This document shows positions 18,035 to 27,519 of a stretch of DNA of 64,000 nucleotides, piece by piece. Each line of letters opens with the position of its first letter. The stretch's first letter is position 1. Position numbers and translations under genes: made by a program. This stretch comes from Campylobacter concisus ATCC 51562 (GTDB taxonomy: Bacteria; Campylobacterota; Campylobacteria; Campylobacterales; Campylobacteraceae), in NCBI RefSeq assembly GCF_000466745.1, contig NZ_ANNI01000007.1, positions 62,001 to 126,000 on the forward strand. The letters run 5' to 3'. Under the pieces are notes generated by a model that did not search any database, was not told the DNA's origin, and saw only the letters and a list, made by a program, of their open reading frames with translations.

Positions 18035-18876
18035 GCTAGCTCCTCAAAATTTATCGCTTCATTGCTCATTGCAGCCCTTCTTACCTTGTCGTAAGCCTTG
18101 GTGTATTCGATCTTTTCTTCATCTTTGTGAAGCACACCAAGTGGGAAAATGCCCTTTTTCTCTTCGTCGCTTAACATGTCAAATTTAACCTTGCTAGTCG
18201 TGCGGCCTTTTATCCACTCTAAATTTTTCACCGCCTCGCCCATTTTGTTTTTACGACCTAAATTTATGTGGCAGTTTGAAAATACATCAAAAAAGCTGTA
18301 TCCATCGTGGCTAAAGCCCTCTACAAAGAGCTTTGTAAGCTTCTCTGGCTCGATGACGCTACCACGTGCGACAAAGCTAGCACCTGCGGCAGTTGCGAGC
18401 TTACAGGCGTCAAAGCTAGGATCGATGTTGCCGTATTGCGCTGTGACCGTCCACATACCCTTTGGCGTGGTTGGGCTGGTTTGCGAGTTTGTTAGCGCGT
18501 AGATGAAGTTGTTGATTAGGATGTGATTTAGCCCGATATTTCGGCGGCATCCGTGTATCGTGTGGTTGCCTCCGATCGCTAGTCCGTCGCCATCGCCAGT
18601 TACTACGATTACGTGCTTATCCGGATTTGCCATCTTTACGCCAGTGGCGTAGGCTACGGCTCTGCCGTGAGTTGTGTGAATGGTGTTGCAGTCGAGGTAT
18701 CCGCTAAAGCGACCAGAGCAGCCTATACCTGAGACCACGCAAACGTCGTTCATATCCCAGCCCATGGTGTCGATAGCTCGGATGAGCGCCTTTAGTATGA
18801 CGCCATCGCCACAGCCCCAGCACCAAAGAGTAGGCATTTTATCTGTTCGTAAATATTTATCGTAATTAAAAGCCAT
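18031..18876 (-). CDS. oorB: OorB, beta (TPP-binding) subunit of 2-oxoglutarate oxidoreductase
   Basis: The 281-residue subunit binds thiamine pyrophosphate: GDGDGLAIGGNH (about residue 94), followed by the conserved NNFIYALTNSQTSPTTP. Early cysteines in WCWGCGDG and SGIGCSGR are typical of the family. It overlaps oorA by 11 bases and oorC by four, so the four subunits are made together. It corresponds to Cj0537. Confidence 0.95.
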   Translation of the reverse strand: MAFNYDKYLRTDKMPTLWCWGCGDGVILKALIRAIDTMGWDMNDVCVVSGIGCSGRFSGYLDCNTIHTTHGRAVAYATGVKMANPDKHVIVVTGDGDGLAIGGNHTIHGCRRNIGLNHILINNFIYALTNSQTSPTTPKGMWTVTAQYGNIDPSFDACKLATAAGASFVARGSVIEPEKLTKLFVEGFSHDGYSFFDVFSNCHINLGRKNKMGEAVKNLEWIKGRTTSKVKFDMLSDEEKKGIFPLGVLHKDEEKIEYTKAYDKVRRAAMSNEAINFEELA

Positions 18877-19996
18877 AAATTTCTCCTATCTTCGCCTCGA
18901 TCTCGCTTGGGCTTATCGGTCTGCCGTTTGCTTTTAGCAGTTTTGCAAAGTCATCTCTTAATATGATTTTTGAAATTTCGCCACTATACTGACCTAAATT
19001 TAGCTCGCAGACTAAAATTTTATTAAATTTATTTGATATCTCTTTTAGCTTTTTAGCTGGAGCTGGAAAAAGTGTGAGTGGCTTAAACAGCCCTACTTTT
19101 AGCCCTCTTTCACGTAAATTTAAGATCGCTTGCTTGGCTGAAAGCGCCACGCTACCAAAGGCGATGATGCAAATTTCAGCGTCGTTAAGCATAAACTCTT
19201 CAAATTTCTCGCACTCATCAGTGTGTAAATTTATCTTATCAAATAGCCTGTTCATTGAGTATTCAACGATCTTGCCATCTTCTGTTGGAAAGCCAGTAGC
19301 GCCGTGATGAAGCCCAGTGATATGGTAGTGGTAGCCTTTAAAGAAAGGATTTAACGTAGCTGGCTCATCGGGTGCTGCCTCGTAGGGTTTATACTCTTTT
19401 GGCTTGCCACCAAATTCTCTTCTTTTATAAATTTCTAGCTCGCTGATTTCTGGCAAACGCACCCTTGCTTGCATGTGTCCTATCGTCTCATCAAGTAGCA
19501 GCATAACTGGCGTCATAAACCTAGCTGCGAGGTTAAATGCTCGAACTGTCTGCGTATAGCACTCCTCGAGGCTGCTAGGGGCTAGCACTATCATATTTAT
19601 ATCGCCATGAGTTGGGTTTTTAGCCTGCAAGATATCGCCTTGTGCGACGCGGGTTGGCAAGCCAGTTGAAGGGCCGCCGCGCATGACATTTACGATGACA
19701 AGTGGTATCTCAGCGATAAAGCCAAGGCCTATTTGCTCAGCCTTTAGTGAAATTCCAGGCCCTGAGCTAGCAGTCATCGCCTTAGCTCCGCTCGCACTTG
19801 CACCAAGAGAAACTGAAATTCCAGCTATCTCATCTTCCATTTGTATAAATGTACCGCCATGTTTTGGCAAAAGCACGCTTAGCTCATGGGCGATCTCGCT
19901 ACTTGGAGTGATCGGATATCCGCCAAAGAAGTTACAGCCGCACTCGACCGCAGCCCTTGCTACTAGGGCATTTCCAGTTGATACTAGCTCTCTCAT
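18866..19996 (-). CDS. oorA: OorA, alpha subunit of 2-oxoglutarate oxidoreductase
   Basis: The 376-residue alpha subunit shows GNALVARAAVECGCNFFGGYPITPSSEIAHEL at its start (only the family pattern is cited here: GYPITPSSE near residue 30), the pyrimidine-binding part MTASSGPGISLKAEQIG, and the KPLTLFPAP region near the end. It carries the substrate domain of the enzyme. It overlaps oorD by four bases at its 5' end. It corresponds to Cj0536. Confidence 0.95.
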   Translation of the reverse strand: MRELVSTGNALVARAAVECGCNFFGGYPITPSSEIAHELSVLLPKHGGTFIQMEDEIAGISVSLGASASGAKAMTASSGPGISLKAEQIGLGFIAEIPLVIVNVMRGGPSTGLPTRVAQGDILQAKNPTHGDINMIVLAPSSLEECYTQTVRAFNLAARFMTPVMLLLDETIGHMQARVRLPEISELEIYKRREFGGKPKEYKPYEAAPDEPATLNPFFKGYHYHITGLHHGATGFPTEDGKIVEYSMNRLFDKINLHTDECEKFEEFMLNDAEICIIAFGSVALSAKQAILNLRERGLKVGLFKPLTLFPAPAKKLKEISNKFNKILVCELNLGQYSGEISKIILRDDFAKLLKANGRPISPSEIEAKIGEIYGF

Positions 19997-20304
19997 GCGC
20001 TCTCTCCAAGCTTTGCAAATTTATTTGCCTTTACGGCAGCGGCCCGCTCTTTGCTCTCAGGCGTTAGCTTTGCAAATTTAAAGCCTTTTTCAGCCACATA
20101 AATGGCAAAATCAGGGCAGTGAAGCTCGCAGTCGCGACAGCCTATGCATGAGTCAGCATAGACGACCTCTATCATCTTACCAAGTACCGCCTTTGGCTCA
20201 AGTCTCATCGCTAGCACGCCTGCTGGGCAGTAGCTCACGCAGACATCACAGGCTTTACACCTGCTCTCATCGACCCAAACAGGTACATTTTCTTTTATTA
20301 TCAT
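19993..20304 (-). CDS. oorD: OorD, ferredoxin-like delta subunit of 2-oxoglutarate oxidoreductase
   Basis: The 103-residue protein has two [4Fe-4S] motifs, CKACDVCVSYCPAGV (from C17) and CIGCRDCELHCPD. It moves electrons out of the Oor complex. It starts eight bases after mdh, so the operon runs icd-mdh-oorD-oorA-oorB-oorC. In C. jejuni sucC and sucD stand between mdh and oorD; here nothing does. Confidence 0.95.
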   Translation of the reverse strand: MIIKENVPVWVDESRCKACDVCVSYCPAGVLAMRLEPKAVLGKMIEVVYADSCIGCRDCELHCPDFAIYVAEKGFKFAKLTPESKERAAAVKANKFAKLGESA

Positions 20305-20312
20305 CTATATTC

Positions 20313-21206
20313 CTAATCCAAATTTTCTTTTAAAAATTTAATGTTTTTTCTAATATCAGCTTCGCTTTTACTTAGCTGCTCTTGCTCACTTTCATTTATA
20401 TTTAGCTCTAAAATTTCTTTTAAGCCATCATGTCCAAGTCTTACTAGCCTGCCGCAACTTAGCTCATCATCAAGAAGCACGCTAGCGCTTAAAATTTCAT
20501 CACTCTTGCCCATGATCGCTTCACACATTTTCACAACTGCAGCTGCTGGTGCATAGTAAGCTGAAGTGCCAAGGAGTTTAACGATCTTTGCGCCACCTGT
20601 ACTTGTCTCTTTTTTAAGAGTTGTTAGCTCATTTTCGTTTAAATTTTCGCTGATATTGCTAGCAGATACGATCATCTCGTCGTTGTGAGCACCAATTATC
20701 TTTGTCTTTAGCTTTTTTGCATCTTTATCTTTTAGAAGTGCTAGCTCATATCTGCATCTTGCACCATCCAGCTCACCAGCCATGCCGATCACTTTATTTT
20801 TGCTAAAACCGCTAAATTTGTGAGCCGTCCAAACCATCACATCAAGCGGATTTGTCACGACGATTATCACCGCATTTGGTGCAAATTTTGCGATATTTTG
20901 AGCTGTTTGTTTTACGACTACGGCATTTTTAAGAAGCAAGTCCTCTCTTGTTTGACCCTCTTTCCTTGGGCTTCCAGCAGTTATCACTACGATATCACTG
21001 CCCTCTATTAGCATAAAGTCATCGCCACCACAAACGATAGTTTTTGCGTTAAACACGCAGCTTGACTGCGCTAGATCGATCGCTTTTGCGCGTGCCACAT
21101 CACCAAATATATCCACAAGCGCGATCTCATCGCAAACTTCTCTCATACAAAGCGCATATGCTATGCTCGCACCGACGTTTCCAGCTCCAACTATACTTAT
21201 TTTCAT
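20313..21206 (-). CDS. mdh: Malate dehydrogenase (LDH-like type)
   Basis: The 297-residue NAD-dependent enzyme starts with the Rossmann motif VGAGNVGAS (residues 5-13) and has the substrate loop GSPRKEGQTREDLL, whose arginines favour malate/oxaloacetate over lactate, plus VTNPLDVMVW and the catalytic His in GAHNDEM. It is of the LDH-like MDH family used in Campylobacter. It lies four bases after icd and eight before oorD. It corresponds to Cj0532. Confidence 0.93.
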   Translation of the reverse strand: MKISIVGAGNVGASIAYALCMREVCDEIALVDIFGDVARAKAIDLAQSSCVFNAKTIVCGGDDFMLIEGSDIVVITAGSPRKEGQTREDLLLKNAVVVKQTAQNIAKFAPNAVIIVVTNPLDVMVWTAHKFSGFSKNKVIGMAGELDGARCRYELALLKDKDAKKLKTKIIGAHNDEMIVSASNISENLNENELTTLKKETSTGGAKIVKLLGTSAYYAPAAAVVKMCEAIMGKSDEILSASVLLDDELSCGRLVRLGHDGLKEILELNINESEQEQLSKSEADIRKNIKFLKENLD

Positions 21207-21210
21207 TTTC

Positions 21211-23385
21211 TCATCCTATTATTTGATTTAAAATTTTACTTGGTCTCATGACCTCATTTGCCCTCACTTCATCTGGCAAATAATATCCACCAAATTCCAC
21301 GCTTGCACCATCATTTTGTCTTATCTCTTTTAAAATTTCGTTCTCATTTTTCTCTAGATCGTCCGCTAAATTTTCAAAAATTTTACTTAAAATTCTGCCA
21401 CTTTTTGCCATTTCTCTTGCCCAAAAAAGCGCTAGATAGAAGTGTGACTCCCTAGTATCAAGAGTGGCATTTGGCGTTTTGTTTTCGTCCAAATAGCTAG
21501 CAACCGCTCTATTTAGCGCATCACTTAGCTCTTTTGCCTCTTTTTTTTGCTTAGCAAATGCCAAATGCTCGAGCGAAGCACTAAGCGCTAAAAACTCGCC
21601 CAGACTATCCCAAAGTAGATGATTTTTCTCTTTTAGCTCTTTTACAAGCGTTGGGGCCGTTCCGCCAGCACCTGTTTCAAACATCGCTCCACCAGCAAGT
21701 AGCGGCACAACTGAGAGCATTTTTGAGCTACCACCTAGCTCAAAGATCGGAAAAAGATCGGTTAAATAATCTCTTAAAACGTTACCAGTTACACTTATAA
21801 CGTTTTTGCCAGCTCTTATTACCTCAAGCGTTTTCGTAGTCGCTTGCTCGTAGTTTAAAATTTCAAATTTTACGCCAGCGCTAGCAAATTTCTCTCTAAA
21901 TTTTTCAAATTTAGCTATCAAATTTCTATCGTGAGCACGGCTACTATCTAGCCAAAATATAAGCTCATCTTTTGAAATTTTGCCTCTTTTTAAAGCAAGC
22001 TCAAACCACGCATTTATCGCATCATCCTTTGCCTGAGTCATCCTAAAAATGTCGCCCTTTTTGACGCTAAATTTAAAGACACTCTCGCCAGCCTCATCAA
22101 AAACAACAAATTCTCCATCTTCTTTTGCGATGAAAGTCTTATCATGGCTGCCATACTCCTCGGCCTTTTTGGCCATTAGCCCTACGTTTGCCACGCTGCC
22201 AATCTTGCTCACATCAAGTGCGCCATACTCTTTAAAGTCCGCTATGCAAGCCTCATAAACCCTAGCGTAGGTCCTATCTGGGATCATGCAAAGCGAGAAA
22301 TTTAGCTCGCCACTTCTATCTTTTACCTTGCCAGAGTTTCTAATGAGCGCTGGCACGGAGGCATCGATGATGACATCATTTGGTACATCAAAGTTGCTAG
22401 CACTTTCATTTAATGCCCAAATTTTTGCCTTTTTGCTCAAAATTTCATCAAATTTAGCCAAAATTTCATCTTTGTTTTTAAGCTGTGAAATTTTAGCAAA
22501 CATATCTTTTAAGCCGTTTTTAGCCTCCATGCCGTGAGCCTTAAATTCTTCGCCATATTCAGTAAAAGCCTCTTTGAAATAGCTTTTTATCGCATGCGCA
22601 AAGATGACTGGATCGCTAACTTTCATCATCGTGCATTTTAGGTGCAGACTCAAGGTCAAATTCTCTTTTTTTGCCTCTTCAAAACAGTTTTCATAAAATT
22701 TATCAAGTTCATTTATGCTTAAAAAGGTGGCATCTACGATCTCGCCGCTTTGAACTGCAAGCTCTTTTAAAAGTTCTTTTTTGCCCTCTATACTTATAAA
22801 ATTTACATAAAATTTCTCATCTTTACTGGCGATAATTGAGCGCTCATTCTCATAAAAATCGCCCTTTTGCATGTAGCAAATTTTAGTTTTATTTGTCTTG
22901 TCCCAGTCGCCATTGCTGTGAGGATGCTTTTTGGCAAATTCTTTAACCGGTGGCAAGACTCTTCTATCTGAGTTTCCTTGCCTAAGCACTGGATTTACCG
23001 CGCTGCCAAGCACTTTTTGGTATTTTTTAGCAACCTCTTCGTCGTAGTCTGTGATGATCTCATCTGGGTAAAACGGCACATTTATGCCCTTGCTTCTTAG
23101 CTCCTCTATCGCTGCTTTTAGCTGAACAAGCGTAGCTGAGATGTTTGGCAGTTTTATGATATTTGCCTCTTTGTGACTGGTCAGCTCGCCTAAAAGCTCC
23201 AGCTCATCGGACTTATTTAGTCCAAGCTCTTTGCTAAAAAGAGATAAAATTCTCCCAGCCAGGCTAATATCGGCCCTAGTTATGCTAATGTCAGCGCGTG
23301 ATAAAAAGCTCTTTACGATAGGAAAGAGAGAGTAGCTTGCAAATAGCGGTGCTTCGTCAGTTTTGGTCCAGATAATGTCACTCAT
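21211..23385 (-). CDS. icd: Isocitrate dehydrogenase, monomeric NADP type
   Basis: At 724 residues, this is the large monomeric form of isocitrate dehydrogenase, unrelated in length to the common 410-residue dimeric form. Family stretches include IIKLPNISATLVQLKAAIEE (about residue 95), GNSDRRVLPPVKEFAKKHPH (about 137) and METGAGGTAPTLVKEL (about 550). It makes 2-oxoglutarate and NADPH, feeding the Oor enzyme encoded downstream. The start ATG at 23385 leads MSDIIWTKTDEAP. It corresponds to Cj0531 and is the first gene of the operon. No confident promoter was seen in the 80 bases upstream. Confidence 0.95.
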   Translation of the reverse strand: MSDIIWTKTDEAPLFASYSLFPIVKSFLSRADISITRADISLAGRILSLFSKELGLNKSDELELLGELTSHKEANIIKLPNISATLVQLKAAIEELRSKGINVPFYPDEIITDYDEEVAKKYQKVLGSAVNPVLRQGNSDRRVLPPVKEFAKKHPHSNGDWDKTNKTKICYMQKGDFYENERSIIASKDEKFYVNFISIEGKKELLKELAVQSGEIVDATFLSINELDKFYENCFEEAKKENLTLSLHLKCTMMKVSDPVIFAHAIKSYFKEAFTEYGEEFKAHGMEAKNGLKDMFAKISQLKNKDEILAKFDEILSKKAKIWALNESASNFDVPNDVIIDASVPALIRNSGKVKDRSGELNFSLCMIPDRTYARVYEACIADFKEYGALDVSKIGSVANVGLMAKKAEEYGSHDKTFIAKEDGEFVVFDEAGESVFKFSVKKGDIFRMTQAKDDAINAWFELALKRGKISKDELIFWLDSSRAHDRNLIAKFEKFREKFASAGVKFEILNYEQATTKTLEVIRAGKNVISVTGNVLRDYLTDLFPIFELGGSSKMLSVVPLLAGGAMFETGAGGTAPTLVKELKEKNHLLWDSLGEFLALSASLEHLAFAKQKKEAKELSDALNRAVASYLDENKTPNATLDTRESHFYLALFWAREMAKSGRILSKIFENLADDLEKNENEILKEIRQNDGASVEFGGYYLPDEVRANEVMRPSKILNQIIG

Positions 23386-23468
23386 TTTAGCCCTTTTAGT
23401 TTTTTAAAATTTATCACTTTCTTTATTAAATCTCGTTGTATTTTAGGCATTTGCCGCAAATTCTAGCT

Positions 23469-24413
23469 CTATTTTCCTATATTTTGGTTGTGCTCGCTTA
23501 AGGTTTTTGAAAAAATGTGTTTTTTCGCCTTTTTATCAAGCACAAAGTATAAATAATCGCTCTTTGCAGGGTTTATTGCCGCTTTGATCGCACTTATCGA
23601 GACCGAGCAGACTGGACTTGGCGGAATGCCGTCGTTTAGATAGGTATTAAACTCGCTCATATCGCTTCTTATGCGCTCAGCCGTGATCACATCGTGTGAA
23701 TAAATTCCGTAGTTTAGCGTGCCGTCCATTTGTAGCCTCATGCCCTTATTTAGGCGGTTATAAATGACTGAGGCGACAAGTGGCATCTCAGCGTCGTTTG
23801 CCGCTTCTTTTTGAATGATCGAGGCGATCGTTAAAATTTTAAACCATTTTTTCTCGTTGTATTCGCCAAAAATTTTATTGCTGATCTCGCTTTGAGCCTT
23901 TCTTGATGAATTTACAAGATAAAAAGCAAGGTGCCTTTCGCTGATACCTATTGGAATTTTATATGTATTTGGCATCAAAAAGCCGTCACTCACTGGAGCA
24001 AGAGCGTTATATTCGCTATTTAGCTTAACTGGATCAAGTCCTAGCTGGGCGGCGATCTGGTTTAAAAAAATGATAGTCGTCTCGCCTGGTATTAGCGTTA
24101 TCTCGGTTAAAGCCGCTTTTGATTTTGCGAGTTTTTTTAAAAAATCAACCCTTGAAATTTTGTCTTGGCCGATCTCTATCCAGCCAGATTGTGGAGAGCC
24201 GATAAAAAGTATGGCGTATTTGTCTATCACGCTTAAGTTAAAGTTGCGATTAGCTAAATAAGATATAATCTCGCCCACACTTCCCTTTGGTATAAAAACG
24301 ACCTTGCTTGTGTTTATAGGGCGTGCCAAATAGACAAAAACACTTAGGAAAATGATGGCTACGATATCAAAAAAAATGTCTAAATATGGCTTTTTCATAA
24401 AATTTTTTATCAT
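23469..24413 (-). CDS. mltG: MltG-like endolytic transglycosylase
   Basis: The protein (about 314 residues) has one N-terminal membrane anchor and a YceG/MltG domain that cuts nascent peptidoglycan in the periplasm. The catalytic glutamate lies in IASIIQKEAA, followed by SVIYNRLNKGMRLQMDGT and NTYLNDGIPPSPVCS, all family hallmarks. I chose the ATG at 24413 (MIKNFMKK), which has a weak AAAGA site; the frame is open to an ATG at 24452 with no ribosome site. With any of these starts the gene overlaps the start of the divergent AsmA-like gene. It corresponds to Cj0529. Confidence 0.9.
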   Translation of the reverse strand: MIKNFMKKPYLDIFFDIVAIIFLSVFVYLARPINTSKVVFIPKGSVGEIISYLANRNFNLSVIDKYAILFIGSPQSGWIEIGQDKISRVDFLKKLAKSKAALTEITLIPGETTIIFLNQIAAQLGLDPVKLNSEYNALAPVSDGFLMPNTYKIPIGISERHLAFYLVNSSRKAQSEISNKIFGEYNEKKWFKILTIASIIQKEAANDAEMPLVASVIYNRLNKGMRLQMDGTLNYGIYSHDVITAERIRSDMSEFNTYLNDGIPPSPVCSVSISAIKAAINPAKSDYLYFVLDKKAKKHIFSKTLSEHNQNIGK

Positions 24414-26952
24414 CTTGATTCTTTCATTTATCTTACTTTTAAAATACGGCATAAAAATTAACGATTTCGAGTTTTACGGCGTAAAATTGGAGCAATTATA
24501 TATAAAATTAGATAAAAAAATAATTGCAAGAGCAAAGCAGATAAGGCTTCCAAATTTTAAGAAAGAAAGCAAGCAAAAAAGCAGCGATGAGCGCCTTTTA
24601 AATCTTAGTAAAAGCGTAGATTTTATAGATACGATTTTTCAAGAAATTTCACTTGAAAATGTGCAAATAGGAGATGATTTTAAACTAAAAATTCTATTTT
24701 TAGATGATATATTTTTTGTTGATAGCCCTTATTTAAATGTAGACATTAAATTCCAAAACGAACAGCAAGACGGAATAGATCTTTTTAGCGTTAGAAATTT
24801 AAGCTTTAAGGATTTTAACGTAAGTATTAGCGGCGAAGGGAGTGCAGATTTTGATAAAAATGACTATAAATTTGAAGGAAATTTCACCTCTCATGAGCTG
24901 TGCGGTAAGCTAAATTTTGCCCTAAAAGATACATTTTTAACTTACAAGGCTTATGATGTCGAGGCTGGAAGCATTAAAAACTTCATTGATGAGCTTGATA
25001 GACGCATAGAGCTAAATGGCGAAGTTAAAAACTGGATATATGGATACATCGTTGCTGATGATTACGAGCTAAAAGAGATAAATGGCAAGGCTGATCTAGC
25101 TAAAAATAACTTTTATCTAAATGATCTAAATGCCACCGCAAATACTAAAAATTTGCTCGTTAAATTTGAAAAAGGCTTGCCGGCCGTAAATGTAGGCGAG
25201 GCAAATATCACGCTTAAAAACTCAAAGCTTAAATTTGATCTTATTTCGCCTATTTACAAGGGCAAAAAGCTTGATGGCTCAAGCGTTGTGATAAATAATA
25301 TCTTTGATGAAAAAAGCGCAAATTTAGAGCTACTTATAAAGACAAAATCGATCTATGATGAAGCTATAAATGAGATATTAAAAGCCTACAAGATCATCGT
25401 GCCAGTAAGGCAGCTAAGCGGAAAAATGGATGCTAGCTTAAAAATTTTGATAAAGCTTGATGAGAAAAGCTTAGAAAATTTTGATGAAAAAAGCGTCATC
25501 GCAAATGGAGAATTTAAGCTAAGTGACGCGGTTTTAGAGATTGCTGGGAGTAAATTTAATACCAAAAATGCTCTCGTAAAGCTCATAAATACGACAAATT
25601 TAAGTATCGATGCTACTGGCTTTGGGCTTGAGTTTTTTAAAGCAAATGCTAAGGCCGATATAAATTTACAAAAAAGTACTGGCGAGATAAAAGGCGTGAT
25701 AGAAAGCTTTGATCTAAAAGAGAAAAATGATGAAATTTTAACTTTTAAAAATGAGCCATTTAGCGCATTTTTAGACTTTAGCAAGGCTGGTGAAACTTTG
25801 CTTAAGATAGAGCCATTTGGGCTTGATATGAGCTTTGGCAGTGAAAGTAAAATAGCAACAAAAAATAGTAAATTTTTCATAGAGAACTCGCCTGTTTTAA
25901 AGCAAAACGGCGTGCGTGGTTTTGATGAGCTTAGTATAAAAAGTAAGGATTTTACTGATCTTGAAATTTTTGCCAAAGAAGCAAACTTTGATTTGCCGTT
26001 TTTAGACAAAAATGGCTCAAAGTATGAAAATGATGATCTTAAAATTTTAGTTTCAAAAGCTGGTGTAAAAATAGATAGTGCAAGCAAAAAGCTAAGCCTA
26101 GACATAAAAGAAAAAGCCATAAACGTAAAAACTAAAGATCTAAATTTGCTAGTGCTTGACGATAACAAAACCAGCGAGCAAATCACGCCGCTTGAGCTTT
26201 TAGCAAAAAATGGCGATATCATTTTAAGGGATCTAAACAAGACCTTGCCATTTGCTAGCTTTAGCGCCGAGAAAAAGGGCAAAAGCACCTCGCTAAATGG
26301 GCTGGCACAGCAAGGAAGAGTTGGCTATTTTAACGATGAAAAAAGTATAAATTTAGACGCAACCGACATAAGCGGAGAATTTATTAACGACCTTTTTGGT
26401 ATCAAAAGCTTTGAGGGTGGTAAATTTCGCCTAAAAATGCTTGGAGAAAACTCTAAGAATTTCAAGGCTGAGGTGAGATTTTTTGATACTTTTTTAAAGG
26501 ACTATATCTTTTATCAAAGATTGCTTAGCTTTTTAAACTCGGTTCCATCGCTTCTTAGCTTTAAAACACCTGATTTTAACGACAAAGGCTTTACTGTTAA
26601 AAATGGTAAAATTTTACTCACTAGAAATGGCGATATGATCGAGTTTTTGGCGATTGAAATGATAGGAACAAGTGCTGATATCGGCGGACGTGGTACGATC
26701 GATCTAAAGAGTAAAAAGATAAATATCGACCTTGAGCTAAAGTTACTAAAAGATGCTAGCAGTATCATTGATAAAATTCCACTGGTAAATCAAATAATCC
26801 TTGGCAAGGACCGCTCGCTCTCAACTGTCATCGCCATACGAGGCACGACTGAAAAGCCAGAGTACTCGACACAGATCCTGCAAGACGCCCTGCTCTCACC
26901 TCTAAAGATAATAAGAAACGTGATTCAGGCTCCGTTTTTGATATTTGAGTAG
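24352..26952 (+). CDS. AsmA-like periplasmic protein (YhdP/TamB-type)
   Basis: The 866-residue protein has an N-terminal membrane anchor (GFFIKFFIILILSFILLL) followed by a long periplasmic region of repetitive beta-strands. Its C-terminal 150 residues have the AsmA-like pattern: FKVKNGKILLTRNGD-like strand, ADIGGRGTIDLKSKKINIDLEL and a final TEKPEY. Such proteins are thought to form bridges carrying phospholipid between the membranes. Two ATGs (24352 and 24355) follow AGGA at 24346, so this start is well supported and lies inside mltG. It corresponds to Cj0530. A 300-residue reverse frame inside it is a shadow. Confidence 0.82.
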   Translation: MMATISKKMSKYGFFIKFFIILILSFILLLKYGIKINDFEFYGVKLEQLYIKLDKKIIARAKQIRLPNFKKESKQKSSDERLLNLSKSVDFIDTIFQEISLENVQIGDDFKLKILFLDDIFFVDSPYLNVDIKFQNEQQDGIDLFSVRNLSFKDFNVSISGEGSADFDKNDYKFEGNFTSHELCGKLNFALKDTFLTYKAYDVEAGSIKNFIDELDRRIELNGEVKNWIYGYIVADDYELKEINGKADLAKNNFYLNDLNATANTKNLLVKFEKGLPAVNVGEANITLKNSKLKFDLISPIYKGKKLDGSSVVINNIFDEKSANLELLIKTKSIYDEAINEILKAYKIIVPVRQLSGKMDASLKILIKLDEKSLENFDEKSVIANGEFKLSDAVLEIAGSKFNTKNALVKLINTTNLSIDATGFGLEFFKANAKADINLQKSTGEIKGVIESFDLKEKNDEILTFKNEPFSAFLDFSKAGETLLKIEPFGLDMSFGSESKIATKNSKFFIENSPVLKQNGVRGFDELSIKSKDFTDLEIFAKEANFDLPFLDKNGSKYENDDLKILVSKAGVKIDSASKKLSLDIKEKAINVKTKDLNLLVLDDNKTSEQITPLELLAKNGDIILRDLNKTLPFASFSAEKKGKSTSLNGLAQQGRVGYFNDEKSINLDATDISGEFINDLFGIKSFEGGKFRLKMLGENSKNFKAEVRFFDTFLKDYIFYQRLLSFLNSVPSLLSFKTPDFNDKGFTVKNGKILLTRNGDMIEFLAIEMIGTSADIGGRGTIDLKSKKINIDLELKLLKDASSIIDKIPLVNQIILGKDRSLSTVIAIRGTTEKPEYSTQILQDALLSPLKIIRNVIQAPFLIFE

Positions 26953-27149
26953 TTTAAATCTGCAACGCACAGAAATTATAGAAAAATTATTGGCTGCTTC
27001 TAAAGCCAAAAATAGGCGTTCATTTTTGATTATATATATTATCCTCGGCTCGCAAAGCGCATAAAAAGGATATCGAAAGCTAAAGATCAAGACCTTGGTA
27101 GCTATTTTTTTGCTACTACCACTATTAAAATATTTTAATAAAAAACATA

Positions 27150-27179
27150 AAATTTTACATATAAAAATATGTAAAATTT
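27150..27179. terminator. Hairpin at the end of the hyp operon
   Basis: AAATTTTACAT and ATGTAAAATTT form an 11-bp stem (13 with the inner AT pairs) over the hypA stop codon. It lies between the convergent AsmA-like gene and hypA and can serve both. The stem is entirely AT-rich apart from two G/C pairs, so it is a modest terminator. Confidence 0.5.
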
Positions 27180-27519
27180 ACTTCATCTCAAGGCGCATCA
27201 GATACATATCCTCGCCGTCAGTTACCTTTAAATTTTGACTTTTACACTTTGGACAGGTGAAGTCATTTTCATTAAGCTCTCCGCCAAATCCGCAATCCAA
27301 ACACTCAACAACAATGCCTTGTAAATTTATCACAAGCTCGGCGTTTTCGCAGATCGTGCCAGCTTTATAAACATCAAAGGCGCTCTCTAGATAATGAGGC
27401 TCCACTCCGCTTAAACGGCCAACCTTTATCTCGATCTTGCTTATCTCTTTAGCATTTTCTTTAGCGGCATTTTTCTCGCAAAGGCTAACTAAATTTTGAA
27501 CGATACTAAGCTCGTGCAT
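27178..27519 (-). CDS. hypA: HypA, nickel insertion protein for hydrogenase
   Basis: The 113-residue metallochaperone starts MHELSIVQ; the N-terminal Met-His is the nickel site. The zinc site is formed by CLDCGF and CPKCKSQ. With HypB it delivers nickel to the hydrogenase large subunit (and, in Helicobacter, to urease). It overlaps the hypE stop by one base and is the last gene of hypBCDEA. Confidence 0.96.
   Translation of the reverse strand: MHELSIVQNLVSLCEKNAAKENAKEISKIEIKVGRLSGVEPHYLESAFDVYKAGTICENAELVINLQGIVVECLDCGFGGELNENDFTCPKCKSQNLKVTDGEDMYLMRLEMK

Noticed and set aside
25386-26288. 300-residue open frame on the minus strand inside the AsmA-like gene
   Set aside because: Ser/Leu/Phe-rich shadow of a Lys/Glu-rich coding frame; no ribosome site and no family pattern.
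26902-27090. 62-residue minus-strand frame between the AsmA-like gene and hypA
   Set aside because: No ribosome site, overlaps the end of the AsmA-like gene, no recognisable protein pattern.
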